A DNA stretch of 32,735 nucleotides, taken from positions 1 to 32,735 of the forward strand of contig RECE01000327.1 of NCBI GenBank assembly GCA_007694165.1, read 5' to 3'. Below, in pieces: positions 1-7,961 of this stretch. Each line of letters opens with the position of its first letter. Within the stretch, counting starts at the first letter, position 1. Made by a program: the position numbers and the translations under genes. The notes below the pieces were generated by a model. That model made no database searches. It saw nothing but the letters and a program-made list of their open reading frames with translations, and had not been told where the DNA came from. The stretch is from Bacteroidota bacterium. Its GTDB lineage: Bacteria; Bacteroidota; Bacteroidia; Bacteroidales; UBA7960.

Positions 1-241
1 TTGTCGTAGTGTAGAATAAATTACACATACTTCTTCTAATCATGGTGCAAACTCTACAAATGCACTCCCGGTGATTTCTTTTTTGCTGTCTGCCCTTGTC
101 GCTTCTCATCAATGACTGCAGCCCCTGCAGAGCTGGCAGGTCGTTTATGGCATACTATTTTCCTCTTTTAACAGTGCTCTTCAAGCCATAGAGAATGCTG
201 AAGAAATAATCGATTTTCAAATCTGTTAAAATCACAGCAAA
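1..241. other. Left-edge non-coding stretch upstream of the FAD reductase
   Basis: All three forward frames hit stops within the first 20 bases, so no + strand gene enters from the left. A minus-strand ATG at 41-43 opens a frame of about 14 codons to the edge; this is too little to call. A short inverted element (CTGCAG, CCC, CTGCAG) lies near 117-131 and an 8-bp palindrome AATCGATT at 208-215. I see no TAnnTTTG promoter box on the + strand here, so the promoter of the next gene is not identified. Confidence 0.4.
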
Positions 242-1477
242 ATGAAAAACTATAAATATCTGATCATTGGGGGTGGCACAACTGCAGGTTATGCTGCTGC
301 AGAGTTTGTTGAACAAAACATTGGCCAGGGAGAATTGTGTATTATTTCTGCCGAAACAATTTTGCCCATGAACCGGCCTCCCTTGTCAAAAGAATACCTG
401 AAAGATAAGAGCAACGATGACGAATTGCTGATCAACGATAAGCAGTTTTACATGAATAATGGCATTGAGGTGATGCTGAAAACCACAGCCAAAGAGGTGA
501 AATTTGCAGAAAAAAAGGTTGTTGTGGATAGCGGCGAAGAACTGGGTTATAAAAAGTTGCTCATTGCCACTGGTTCAAGTGTTATCCATCCTGGATTGGA
601 AAATGAAAACCTGGACAATGTCTTCTACCTGCGCAATGTCGTGCATTCAGATAAGATACGTGAGGCTGCAGCTAACGCCAAAAATGTGGTAATCATCGGA
701 GGGGGGTATATAGGAACGGAAACCGCTGCCATCCTGAAAGAGATGGGACTGCAGGTAAGTATGGTTATTCCTGAGGATAAATTGCTGGCCAAATTTGCCA
801 CACCTGAAATTGGCGAATTTTTCCGCAACCTCTTTCGCGAAAAGGGAGTCGATCTTTATTTTAATGAAGAAGCCAAGGGCTTTGCCGGAAGAGGCAAGGT
901 CGAAAAAGTGGAAATGCGTTCCGGACGCGACTTGCCTGCCGATCTGGTTGTTGTTGGAGCAGGTGTGAAACCCAATGTTTCTTTATTTAAGGATAGCAAC
1001 CTGAATATCAATAAGGGTATTGTGGTGGATGAATATTGCCAGACCAATATTCCTGATGTTTTTGCTGCCGGCGATGTGGTCGAGTTTCCCGATGTGGTTT
1101 TTGACACGATTCGCCATGTGGAACACTGGGAAAATGCCTTCGAACAGGGGAAGCATGCGGCACGCGTAATGACAGAGAATTTTGAGCGTTACAACTTCCT
1201 CCCTTTCTTTTTCTCCGATGTGTTTGAATACGGCTATGAGTTTTTCGGAGATAGCAGTGGTGCGAAAACCGTATTGTATCGCGGCGATGTAAAATCAGCT
1301 GATTTCAGTGCCTGGTGGTTTGATGAAAACCGATTGCTTGCCGCTTTTATCATGAGCTCACGTCCTGAGGAAGAAGGAAAAATGGCGCGCGAATGGATTC
1401 AGATGAAAACGCCGCTGGATACCGATAAATTTGAAGACCCGGATGTTAAGCTGGATGCGCTTGTGCTTAATCGATAA
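242..1477 (+). CDS. FAD/NAD(P)H-dependent oxidoreductase, ferredoxin-reductase/AIF-like
   Basis: This is a flavoprotein of the pyridine nucleotide-disulphide oxidoreductase superfamily, 411 residues and complete. The N-terminal FAD Rossmann motif is at about residues 7-20 (IIGGGTTAGYAAA). The conserved ATGS turn is near 109-112, and the NAD(P)H Rossmann motif at 149-160 (VVIIGGGYIGTE). The second FAD motif is AAGDV, near residue 280. The PMNRPPLSKEYL segment at 42-53 and the C-terminal FFSDVFEYGYEFFGD stretch are typical of rubredoxin/ferredoxin-reductase and AIF-like members, not of disulphide reductases; no redox-active CxxxxC is visible. The electron partner is unknown, and no ferredoxin or oxygenase gene is nearby. 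It appears monocistronic because a terminator follows. It is probably cytoplasmic, as there is no signal peptide. The fold is confident; the physiological reaction is not assigned. Confidence 0.85.
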   Translation: MKNYKYLIIGGGTTAGYAAAEFVEQNIGQGELCIISAETILPMNRPPLSKEYLKDKSNDDELLINDKQFYMNNGIEVMLKTTAKEVKFAEKKVVVDSGEELGYKKLLIATGSSVIHPGLENENLDNVFYLRNVVHSDKIREAAANAKNVVIIGGGYIGTETAAILKEMGLQVSMVIPEDKLLAKFATPEIGEFFRNLFREKGVDLYFNEEAKGFAGRGKVEKVEMRSGRDLPADLVVVGAGVKPNVSLFKDSNLNINKGIVVDEYCQTNIPDVFAAGDVVEFPDVVFDTIRHVEHWENAFEQGKHAARVMTENFERYNFLPFFFSDVFEYGYEFFGDSSGAKTVLYRGDVKSADFSAWWFDENRLLAAFIMSSRPEEEGKMAREWIQMKTPLDTDKFEDPDVKLDALVLNR

Positions 1478-1501
1478 ACCCCGATATTAAAATGTATATA
1501 T

Positions 1502-1548
1502 GCCGGTACTTCCTGAATGGTTAAGAGCAGGAGGTGCCGGTTTTGTTT
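1502..1548 (+). terminator. Intrinsic terminator after the FAD reductase gene
   Basis: Arms at 1503-1515 (GCCGGTACTTCCTG region) and 1528-1540 (CAGGAGGTGCCGG) pair over about 13 bp with two G-U wobbles and a 12-nt loop. TTTTGTTT follows at once. The orientation fits termination of the upstream reductase and separates it from the nad operon. Confidence 0.85.
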
Positions 1549-1594
1549 ATTATTCGTCAGACCCTTCGCAGGATTGCTATTGTAATAATATTGT

Positions 1595-1602
1595 TAATTT
1601 TG
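1595..1602 (+). promoter_or_regulatory. Putative -7 box of the nadABC operon
   Basis: TAATTTTG matches the Bacteroidota -7 consensus TAnnTTTG. ATTG at 1573-1576, 18 bp upstream, is a weak match to the -33 TTTG element. The box sits about 45 bp before the nadA start and after the preceding terminator, where a promoter is expected. Sequence match only. Confidence 0.5.
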
Positions 1603-1647
1603 CAGGCAAATACCCATTGAAGACATTTACCCTTTCTTTCAAGTAAT

Positions 1648-2559
1648 ATGAATCAAGACTCAATACTACAGGAAATCCTCTCCTTAAAAAAGGAAAAAAA
1701 TGCCGTTATCCTGGCTCATTATTACCAGGTGCCACAGGTGCAGGATGTGGCTGATCATGTGGGCGACTCTTTTGCCCTCAGTAAGCTTGCTGCTGAATTG
1801 CCCGAGCCGCTGATTGTTTTTTGCGGGGTAAGTTTTATGGCTGAAACGGCCAAAATCCTCAGCCCGGAAAAGACCGTTCTGCTTCCTGTTGCTGAGGCCG
1901 GATGCCCTATGGCAGATATGGTTACGGCCAAAGATGTACTGGCCTTGCGCGAAAAACATCCCGAAGCTGCAGTGGTTTCCTATGTGAACTCATCCACTGA
2001 GGTGAAAGCACTTAGCGATATTTGTTGTACCTCGGCCAATGCAGTGAAGGTAATCCGTTCATTGCACCACAAGCAAATTATCTTTTTGCCAGACGAAAAC
2101 CTGGGATCTTATGCTGCCGAACTCATACCGGAGAAAGAGTTTATCCTCTTCAAAGGGTATTGTCCGATTCACGAAGAAGTGATGGAGATTGATGTAAAAC
2201 TTGCCCGGGACGAAAATCCTGATGCCCTTTTTGTAGTGCACCCCGAATGTCGGCCCGAAGTGCGCCACAGGGCTGATTTTATTGGCAGTACCGGGCAAAT
2301 GATACGGTATATAAATGAAAGCAACCACCATAGTTTTATCGTGGGTACCGAGAGCGGAATTTTACACCCGCTCATGACCGGCAATCCAGGAAAAAAAATC
2401 GTCAGCCTTACCCCCAATTTTATCTGTCCCAACATGAAAAAAACGCGGTTGGAGCACGTGAGGGACAGTCTGCAGCAGTTGAAAGTACAAATAGAACTGG
2501 AAGCTGATTTGATGGAAAAAGCCAGGTTGCCGCTTATGCGCATGCTGGAGGTTAGCTGA
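1648..2559 (+). CDS. nadA: Quinolinate synthase NadA
   Basis: NadA condenses iminoaspartate with dihydroxyacetone phosphate to make quinolinate, using an oxygen-sensitive [4Fe-4S] cluster. The 303-residue protein is complete and normal for the short bacterial/archaeal form. Visible motifs are AHYYQ at 23-27, GDS at 39-41, the conserved SYVNSSTEVKA at about 111-121, PDENLG at 148-153, and GSTGQM at 213-218. The three cluster cysteines expected from the Thermotoga maritima enzyme (C83, C168, C254) correspond well to C86 (GCPMADM), C172 (GYCPIHE) and C260 (CPNMKKT). It is the first gene of nadA-nadB-nadC and lies 21 nt before nadB, whose product supplies its substrate. Confidence 0.97.
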   Translation: MNQDSILQEILSLKKEKNAVILAHYYQVPQVQDVADHVGDSFALSKLAAELPEPLIVFCGVSFMAETAKILSPEKTVLLPVAEAGCPMADMVTAKDVLALREKHPEAAVVSYVNSSTEVKALSDICCTSANAVKVIRSLHHKQIIFLPDENLGSYAAELIPEKEFILFKGYCPIHEEVMEIDVKLARDENPDALFVVHPECRPEVRHRADFIGSTGQMIRYINESNHHSFIVGTESGILHPLMTGNPGKKIVSLTPNFICPNMKKTRLEHVRDSLQQLKVQIELEADLMEKARLPLMRMLEVS

Positions 2560-2580
2560 TAGTCAAAAAATATTTCTTTT

Positions 2581-4140
2581 ATGAGAAGGTATCTGGTCAA
2601 TCAGGCTTTGGACAAACTTCACACACAACATTACGATGTAGTGATTGCAGGTGGAGGACTGTCGGGTTTGTATGCAGCCTTGTTGCTGGATGAGAAATAC
2701 ACGGTAGCACTATTGGTAAAAGAGGATCTGATGCGCTGCAACTCCTCGCTTGCCCAGGGAGGCATTGCCGCTGCTGTAGCCGAAGATGACAGCCCCGACA
2801 TTCATTTCCGCGATACCATGCGGGCAGGAGCAGGGATGGCCGATGCTAATGCCGTAAAGTTGCTCACAGAAAAAGGACCCGACCATATAAATCGTCTGGC
2901 AGCCATGGGAGTAGCGTTTGATACCGACGGCAAGGGAAACTGGCTCACCACCTGTGAAGGAGCCCACCGGAAAAAGAGAATTCTCCACTGCGGAGGAGAT
3001 GCCACCGGAAGAGTTATTATGGAAACGCTGGTGGAAAGGATCGCAGAAAAGACCAATGTTGATATTTACGAACATCATTTCCTTACAGATATCCTCACCG
3101 ACCCTAATCACCGAACGGCTGGTGTTGTAGCCTTTTCTGAGGAGTACAAAGTATTTATGGCGCCACGGGTAATCATTGCCACCGGAGGAGCAGGACAAGT
3201 GTACCCTCACACTACCAACGACAAAGTAACCACCGGCGATGGGATTGCTGCTGCCATAAGGGCAGGAGCAGAAACAGCCAACATGGAATTTGTGCAGTTC
3301 CACCCCACTGCCTTTTATAATCCTGAAAGTAAGGACTCCCTGTTTCTGGTATCAGAGGCAGTAAGAGGGGAGGGGGCTGTATTGCGCAATGACAGGGGAG
3401 AGGTGTTCATGGAAAAGCGTCATCGGCTGAAAGACCTCGCACCGCGCGATATCGTGGCACGAGAGATTTTCAAACAGATGGAACTATCCGGTCGGGAACA
3501 TGTTTGGCTGGATATTACCTCCAGAGATGAGGCCTGGCTCAGAAAAAGATTTCCCAATATTTACAACTACTGTGAGAAGTACGGAATTATGCCTCACAAG
3601 GATTTTATTCCCGTAGTGCCGGCGCAGCATTACCTCATGGGAGGTATTCAGACCAATCTTGAAGGAAAATCTTCGCTGCCGGGACTTTATGCCTGCGGGG
3701 AAGCTGCCTGCACAGGGGTGCACGGGGCTAACAGACTGGCAAGCAACTCCCTGCTGGAATGTGTAGTCTTTGCTTCACGGGTAGTACAATCCATACATCA
3801 GGGAGGAGTTTTGCTGAATGACGAAATCGCCTTTGAGCCTCACGTCCTTACAGGAACTTTAGCGAATGGAAAGGAACTGAAAAGCAGATTAAAGAAAATG
3901 ATGCAAACCCATGGTGGAATTGTTCGCAATCCACAGGGTCTGGTGCATGGCATTGGTGTTATGAATGAGATTCTTGCGCTTACGGATGCGGCAAACCTTG
4001 TCGGTAAAGAAGAGTTTGAACTGGTCAATATGGCCACTGTGGCGCGGGAGATACTGCTGGCAGCCCTTACAGAGAGAGAAAGTGCCGGTTCGCATTACCT
4101 GGATGAGGAACCGGAAGAGATAATTAATGTAAGCTGGTGA
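2581..4140 (+). CDS. nadB: L-aspartate oxidase NadB
   Basis: NadB is a cytoplasmic flavoenzyme that oxidises L-aspartate to iminoaspartate, the unstable substrate of NadA. The 519-residue product has the usual family length. The FAD Rossmann motif is at about residues 20-32 (VVIAGGGLSGLYA), followed by SLAQGGIAAA at 56-65 and the substrate-loop segment CEGAHRKKRILH at 125-136. Further on are the RDIVAREIF helix carrying the conserved Arg, the QHYLMGGI motif with the active-site His, and GLYACGEAACTGVHGANRLASNSLLE binding FAD. These separate it from the related succinate dehydrogenase/fumarate reductase flavoproteins, which would sit with SdhB/C genes. It lies 21 nt after nadA and 32 nt before nadC, consistent with one transcript. 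Confidence 0.97.
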   Translation: MRRYLVNQALDKLHTQHYDVVIAGGGLSGLYAALLLDEKYTVALLVKEDLMRCNSSLAQGGIAAAVAEDDSPDIHFRDTMRAGAGMADANAVKLLTEKGPDHINRLAAMGVAFDTDGKGNWLTTCEGAHRKKRILHCGGDATGRVIMETLVERIAEKTNVDIYEHHFLTDILTDPNHRTAGVVAFSEEYKVFMAPRVIIATGGAGQVYPHTTNDKVTTGDGIAAAIRAGAETANMEFVQFHPTAFYNPESKDSLFLVSEAVRGEGAVLRNDRGEVFMEKRHRLKDLAPRDIVAREIFKQMELSGREHVWLDITSRDEAWLRKRFPNIYNYCEKYGIMPHKDFIPVVPAQHYLMGGIQTNLEGKSSLPGLYACGEAACTGVHGANRLASNSLLECVVFASRVVQSIHQGGVLLNDEIAFEPHVLTGTLANGKELKSRLKKMMQTHGGIVRNPQGLVHGIGVMNEILALTDAANLVGKEEFELVNMATVAREILLAALTERESAGSHYLDEEPEEIINVSW

Positions 4141-4172
4141 CAAATTACCCAAACCTTGTAAAGTAAAAAGCT

Positions 4173-5006
4173 ATGATGATAAAAAAAAGTGTAGAAAGAA
4201 TTATTGAACTGGCACTGAGCGAAGATATAGGAACCGGCGATGTTACCACCAAAAGTGTCGTGCCTGAAGGTACTATCATAGAAGGCTGTTTTATTGCCAG
4301 GCAAAAAGGGGTTATCTGTGGTCTTGACATTCTGACGGAGGTGTTTGCTTATCTGGATTCCCGTGTTGTGTGCAAGTTGTTTTGCAAAGATGGCGACACA
4401 GTAGAGGAGGGTGATAGAATAGCAGATATCACAGGTCCGGCGCACGCAGTGCTGAGTGGTGAAAGGGTTGCCCTGAATTTTTTACAGCACTTATCGGGCA
4501 TTGCCACGCAGGCCTATGTGTTTTCTCAAATGGTTGCAGGCACAGCGGTTAGAATTGTTGACACCCGAAAAACCATCCCCGGGCTGCGAGTCATGGAAAA
4601 ATATGCCGTAAAAACCGGGGGAGGATACAACCATCGGATGAACCTCTCCGATGGTATTCTCATCAAAGACAATCATATCAAAGCGGCAGGTGGCATTACT
4701 CTTGCGGTGAAAGCTGCCAGGCAAAACGCTCCCCAAACGTTGAAAATTGAGGTGGAAACCGAGTCGCTTGTGCAGGTGCAGGAAGCCCTGGAGGCAGGGG
4801 CTGATATCATCATGCTCGATAATATGAGCCTGGAGCGAATGAAAGAAGCGGTTGAGCTGATTGCAGGCCGAGCCCTCACCGAAGCATCCGGCAATATGGA
4901 CCGTCACGATCTGAAGGCCGTAGCTGCCACCGGCGTCGATTTCATCTCCATCGGAGCGCTTACCCATTCGGTCAAAGCTATGGATATCAGTTTAAAATTC
5001 AGGTAG
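4173..5006 (+). CDS. nadC: Nicotinate-nucleotide pyrophosphorylase (carboxylating) NadC
   Basis: NadC (quinolinate phosphoribosyltransferase) converts quinolinate and PRPP to nicotinate mononucleotide, CO2 and PPi, completing the aspartate branch of NAD synthesis encoded here. The 277-residue protein shows EDIGTGDVTT at 17-26, the active-site block TRKTIPGLRVMEKYAVKTGG at 131-150, NHRMNLSDGILIKDNHI at 153-169, KIEVET at 191-196, DIIMLDNM at 211-218, and the C-terminal FISIGALTHS. Two adjacent ATG codons (4173 and 4176) make the exact start ambiguous by one residue. The stop codon is only 7 bp from the convergent symporter stop, with no terminator between them. Confidence 0.96.
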   Translation: MMIKKSVERIIELALSEDIGTGDVTTKSVVPEGTIIEGCFIARQKGVICGLDILTEVFAYLDSRVVCKLFCKDGDTVEEGDRIADITGPAHAVLSGERVALNFLQHLSGIATQAYVFSQMVAGTAVRIVDTRKTIPGLRVMEKYAVKTGGGYNHRMNLSDGILIKDNHIKAAGGITLAVKAARQNAPQTLKIEVETESLVQVQEALEAGADIIMLDNMSLERMKEAVELIAGRALTEASGNMDRHDLKAVAATGVDFISIGALTHSVKAMDISLKFR

Positions 5007-5013
5007 TATTCTG

Positions 5014-6816
5014 CTACTTTATCACTTTCTCCCATCCGACCCTGGACAGGTTGCGGTAGATAATAAATCCTGCCACGGCGGCAATACCAAGGAAGATCGC
5101 TGCAGAGAGATACTGTCCGAAAATAACCCGCCCGATACCAAACAGGGAAAACAATACCAATATGCATCCGGAGAAATAGTTGATGGCCATTACCCCAAAT
5201 CCCTTGTCACCTTCCACATGAGGCAGCTGCGCGGCAATGGTTTTCCAACCTGCACCACCGGGATGCACTCTCTCGTAAAACTCAAGCAGTTTCTCGTTTT
5301 TAGTGGGTTTGGTGAGAAAAGTAACTGTTAGCCATACCACTGTTGACCATGCCACGATGATGATCAGTGTAGGTTCAAAATCGAGCTTGTAATGGAATGC
5401 CAGTATAGGGTATATGAAGTAGGGGGCAATCATGGCAGCAATTTCCGACCATGCATTGATGCGCCACCAGAACCATCTGAGCAAAAGCACCACTCCGATA
5501 CCTCCGCTGCAGGCCAGGATAAATCTCCATGCATCGCTGATGCGGTCGAATTGGGTGGTGATAATCAGGGAGAAGATAATCAGCAGGAAAGTGGTGATAC
5601 GGGAAATCTTCACGTAATACTTCTCATCTGCACCGGGTTTGATAAAAGGTCTGTAGAGGTCGTTGACAATATACGATGTGCCCCATACGGTTTGCGAAGC
5701 AATGGTCGACATGTAGGCAGCAAAGAAAGCAGCCAGCAACAGCCCCATGAGGCCGGAGGGCATCAGGTCGCGGATAACCATCACATAGGTGGCTCCTTTA
5801 TCGGTAGCATCAGGATACATTACCAGGGCTGCCAGTGCCACGATGATCCACGGCCAGGGCCTTATGGCAAAGTGGGCAATCTGAAACCAAAGGGTGGCCA
5901 GCAGTGAGTTTTTTTCGTCTTTGGCCGACATCATGCGTTGTGCCACATAACCTCCTCCACCGGGCTCGGCACCCGGATACCAGCTGGCCCACCACTGAAC
6001 TCCTAAATAGGCAACCACGGCAACCACACTCATTTGCATAACGCCTGTTGCGCTCGCTCCTGCAGAATCGGATGCCACAACCGGCATATAATCAAACACC
6101 CAGTCCACATGGGCCAGTGACTCTTTCAGCCCGCTGATGCCTCCCACATGTCGAAGGGCAACGATAGCGAGGATAATACTACCTCCCATGGCAATCACAA
6201 ACTGAAAGGTATCAGTGATAGATACGCCCCATAAGCCCGAAAGAGAAGAATAAACCGCTACAAATATCATCATCAACCCTACCACCATCAGGTGTGAGCT
6301 GAAGGTGATTCCCAGTACACTAAAACTGCTTATCCCAAAAATAGTCAGATCCGGAAACATTACCTGCAGGATTTTCACCATGGCCAGGTTTACCCATGCC
6401 ATTACCACAGCGTTCATAATAACACCAATGTATATGGCCCTGAAACCCCTGAGAAACCTGGCTTCCTTGCCGCTATAGCGGATGGCCACAAATTCGGTGT
6501 CGGTCATAATACCGGCTCGCCTCCACAAACGGGCAAAGAAAAATACCGTAAGCATCCCTCCAAAAAGCATGTTCCACCAAAGCCAGTTGCCTGCTATGCC
6601 GCCCTGTGCTACCAGTTCAGTAACCGCAAGGGGCGTGTCGGCAGCAAAAGTGGTGGCTACCATGCTCGTGCCTGCCACATACCAGGGCAGGTTGCGCCCG
6701 GTAAGGAAAAAATCGCTGGTGCTCTTGCCCGCACGCTTCGACATATACAGGCTGATGCCCATGCTAAAAACAAGGAATCCTCCTATAATGAACCAGTCTA
6801 ATTGAGAAATGTACAT
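5014..6816 (-). CDS. Sodium:solute symporter (SSS family)
   Basis: This is a 600-residue, strongly hydrophobic inner-membrane protein with about 13-15 membrane segments, normal for the SSS (SLC5-like) family. The N-terminus (DWFIIGGFLVFSMGISLYMSK), the following DFFLTGRNLPWYVAGTS, the ATTFAADTPLAVTELV segment and VWGTSYIVNDLYRPFIKP are typical of the family. These proteins use the sodium gradient to import sugars, sialic acid, amino acids or vitamins; the substrate cannot be read from the sequence. It is transcribed in the same direction as the susCD genes and lies after cutC, so import of a glycan-derived sugar is a reasonable inference. A -7 box candidate 105 bp upstream suggests separate transcription. 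Confidence 0.9.
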   Translation of the reverse strand: MYISQLDWFIIGGFLVFSMGISLYMSKRAGKSTSDFFLTGRNLPWYVAGTSMVATTFAADTPLAVTELVAQGGIAGNWLWWNMLFGGMLTVFFFARLWRRAGIMTDTEFVAIRYSGKEARFLRGFRAIYIGVIMNAVVMAWVNLAMVKILQVMFPDLTIFGISSFSVLGITFSSHLMVVGLMMIFVAVYSSLSGLWGVSITDTFQFVIAMGGSIILAIVALRHVGGISGLKESLAHVDWVFDYMPVVASDSAGASATGVMQMSVVAVVAYLGVQWWASWYPGAEPGGGGYVAQRMMSAKDEKNSLLATLWFQIAHFAIRPWPWIIVALAALVMYPDATDKGATYVMVIRDLMPSGLMGLLLAAFFAAYMSTIASQTVWGTSYIVNDLYRPFIKPGADEKYYVKISRITTFLLIIFSLIITTQFDRISDAWRFILACSGGIGVVLLLRWFWWRINAWSEIAAMIAPYFIYPILAFHYKLDFEPTLIIIVAWSTVVWLTVTFLTKPTKNEKLLEFYERVHPGGAGWKTIAAQLPHVEGDKGFGVMAINYFSGCILVLFSLFGIGRVIFGQYLSAAIFLGIAAVAGFIIYRNLSRVGWEKVIK

Positions 6817-6920
6817 AGTAGTAATTGATTAGCTGATAGTTATGATTGATGTATTCTTTTTATTTTGTTAGTATCCGGCAAATTAAGTTTCTGGTAATCG
6901 GCAAATGCCCATAGGCACCG

Positions 6921-6928
6921 CAAATTTA
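6921..6928 (-). promoter_or_regulatory. Putative -7 box of the symporter gene
   Basis: Read on the minus strand the bases are TAAATTTG, a full match to TAnnTTTG and identical to the box ahead of the SusC gene. No TTTG was found at -33 spacing. It leaves a leader of about 100 nt before the symporter start. Confidence 0.4.
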
Positions 6929-6981
6929 AAAACTTTCACCACCTATACTTATGGTTTTTTGATAATTATTCACTGAAATTG

Positions 6982-7067
6982 CATCTCCCGTCTCAACCCC
7001 CTCAACTATTTCAATCCTTCGAGCTTCCAACTTCGAGCTTCCAGCTCCGTCTCCCATCTCCCGTATC
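6982..7067. repeat. Low-complexity intergenic repeat cluster
   Basis: Directly after cutC there is a pyrimidine-rich block of short direct repeats. CTTCGAGCTTCCA occurs twice in tandem (7017-7029 and 7031-7043, unit 14 bp with the spacer base). CATCTCCCGT occurs at 6982-6991 and 7055-7064. CTCAAC and related TCTC words fill the spaces. There is no coding potential. It resembles dispersed intergenic repeat material, but only this copy is in view. Confidence 0.6.
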
Positions 7068-7082
7068 AATTATCTCAACAAC

Positions 7083-7850
7083 TTAAAGATTCAACAACTC
7101 CACCTCGCTCAACACTTCCCGCATCGCCTTCACTTTTTCTCCGTCACACTCATACCATGTATAATCTGATACTTCGCCTTCAGCGGTAAGTTTTATCCCT
7201 TTTTTTTCTTTAGCTTTCCCTTTGATCAGCCTTTTGGCTGAAAAATGAATTTCTTTTACTCCTGTATTTTTTATAAATGCTGTGATGGTGTCTGCCTGGA
7301 TTCCGCCACCGGGCAGAATGATGATTCGATCTGCAGCTTGATCTACCAATTCAGCAATTTCTTTCTCTCCAAGGATTACCGTTGGTTTTCCTCCCGATGT
7401 TAATACTCTTTTTACACCACAAGTTATCAAATCTTCCAGAGCGCCTGAAAGGTCTGAACATAGGTCGAAGGCCCGGTGAAAGGTAACTTCCATGGGATGA
7501 GCTTCTTTTACAGCCCTGGCGGTAAACTCCTTGTCGATGCCCCCATGAGGGCTCAAGGCGCCCAGAACGACCCCTTCCACACCTGCCGATTTGCAAAAGG
7601 CAATATCCTGCAGTATTATTTCTTTTTCCGTTTCACTGTAGACAAAATCGCCTGTCCTGGGACGAATCATCACGTGAACCGGGATGTTGACTTTGGTTTT
7701 TACATACTGGATGGTTGCAGCAGAGGGCGAAAGGCCTCCTTCGGCATAGCCCGAACACAGCTCAATACGATTGGCTCCTGCTGCAGCAGCAGTGAGCGCT
7801 GATTCTGGAGTGAAAACAGCAATTTCTGTAAGAATCTGATTTGCAGACAT
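7083..7850 (-). CDS. cutC: CutC family protein (TIM barrel)
   Basis: This is a 255-residue cytoplasmic protein of the CutC family, of normal length, with no signal peptide. Family motifs in order are ANRIELCS at 26-33, GGLSPS at 38-43, VMIRPRTGDFVY at 60-71, the FHRAFD motif at 124-129, TSGG at 151-154, PGGGI at 180-184 and EIHFSA at 200-205. The family is usually named for copper homeostasis, but a copper role is poorly supported and its barrel looks like an enzyme active site. No copper genes are nearby. It lies between susCD and a symporter and has its own likely promoter inside the tail of the susCD terminator. A role in sugar or glycopeptide metabolism is my inference. Confidence 0.92.
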   Translation of the reverse strand: MSANQILTEIAVFTPESALTAAAAGANRIELCSGYAEGGLSPSAATIQYVKTKVNIPVHVMIRPRTGDFVYSETEKEIILQDIAFCKSAGVEGVVLGALSPHGGIDKEFTARAVKEAHPMEVTFHRAFDLCSDLSGALEDLITCGVKRVLTSGGKPTVILGEKEIAELVDQAADRIIILPGGGIQADTITAFIKNTGVKEIHFSAKRLIKGKAKEKKGIKLTAEGEVSDYTWYECDGEKVKAMREVLSEVELLNL

Positions 7851-7874
7851 TAAAATGAATGATTTTTCTTATGA

Positions 7875-7882
7875 CAAAAATA
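7875..7882 (-). promoter_or_regulatory. Putative -7 box of cutC
   Basis: On the minus strand the bases read TATTTTTG, matching TAnnTTTG, about 25 bp before the cutC start. The box lies just downstream of the susCD terminator hairpin, next to its T tract. No -33 TTTG was found at the expected spacing. Confidence 0.45.
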
Positions 7883-7884
7883 AG

Positions 7885-7917
7885 GAAAAACAGGGCCGAA
7901 AGATTTCCGGCCCTGTT
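7885..7917 (-). terminator. Intrinsic terminator of the susCD transcript
   Basis: Perfect 10-bp arms, AACAGGGCCG (7889-7898) and CGGCCCTGTT (7908-7917), enclose a 9-nt loop. Read on the minus strand, the stem is followed by a TTTTT tract (7886-7890, partly within the stem). The + side has no T run, so the terminator acts on leftward transcription. It begins 45 nt after the susD stop. Confidence 0.88.
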
Positions 7918-7961
7918 GAATCAACTAACAAATACAAACTCAACTATAAAAACAACAATTA

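Noticed and set aside
1-43. Possible minus-strand gene start running off the left edge (ATG at 41-43)
   Set aside because: Only about 14 codons are visible, with no signal peptide, family motif or clear ribosome binding site.
117-131. CTGCAG-CCC-CTGCAG inverted element as a terminator or operator
   Set aside because: The stem is short, there is no T tract, and CTGCAG is self-complementary, so the pattern easily arises by chance.
2710-3303. Open - strand frame of 197 codons within nadB
   Set aside because: nadB is intact with all family motifs, and the reverse product resembles nothing known.
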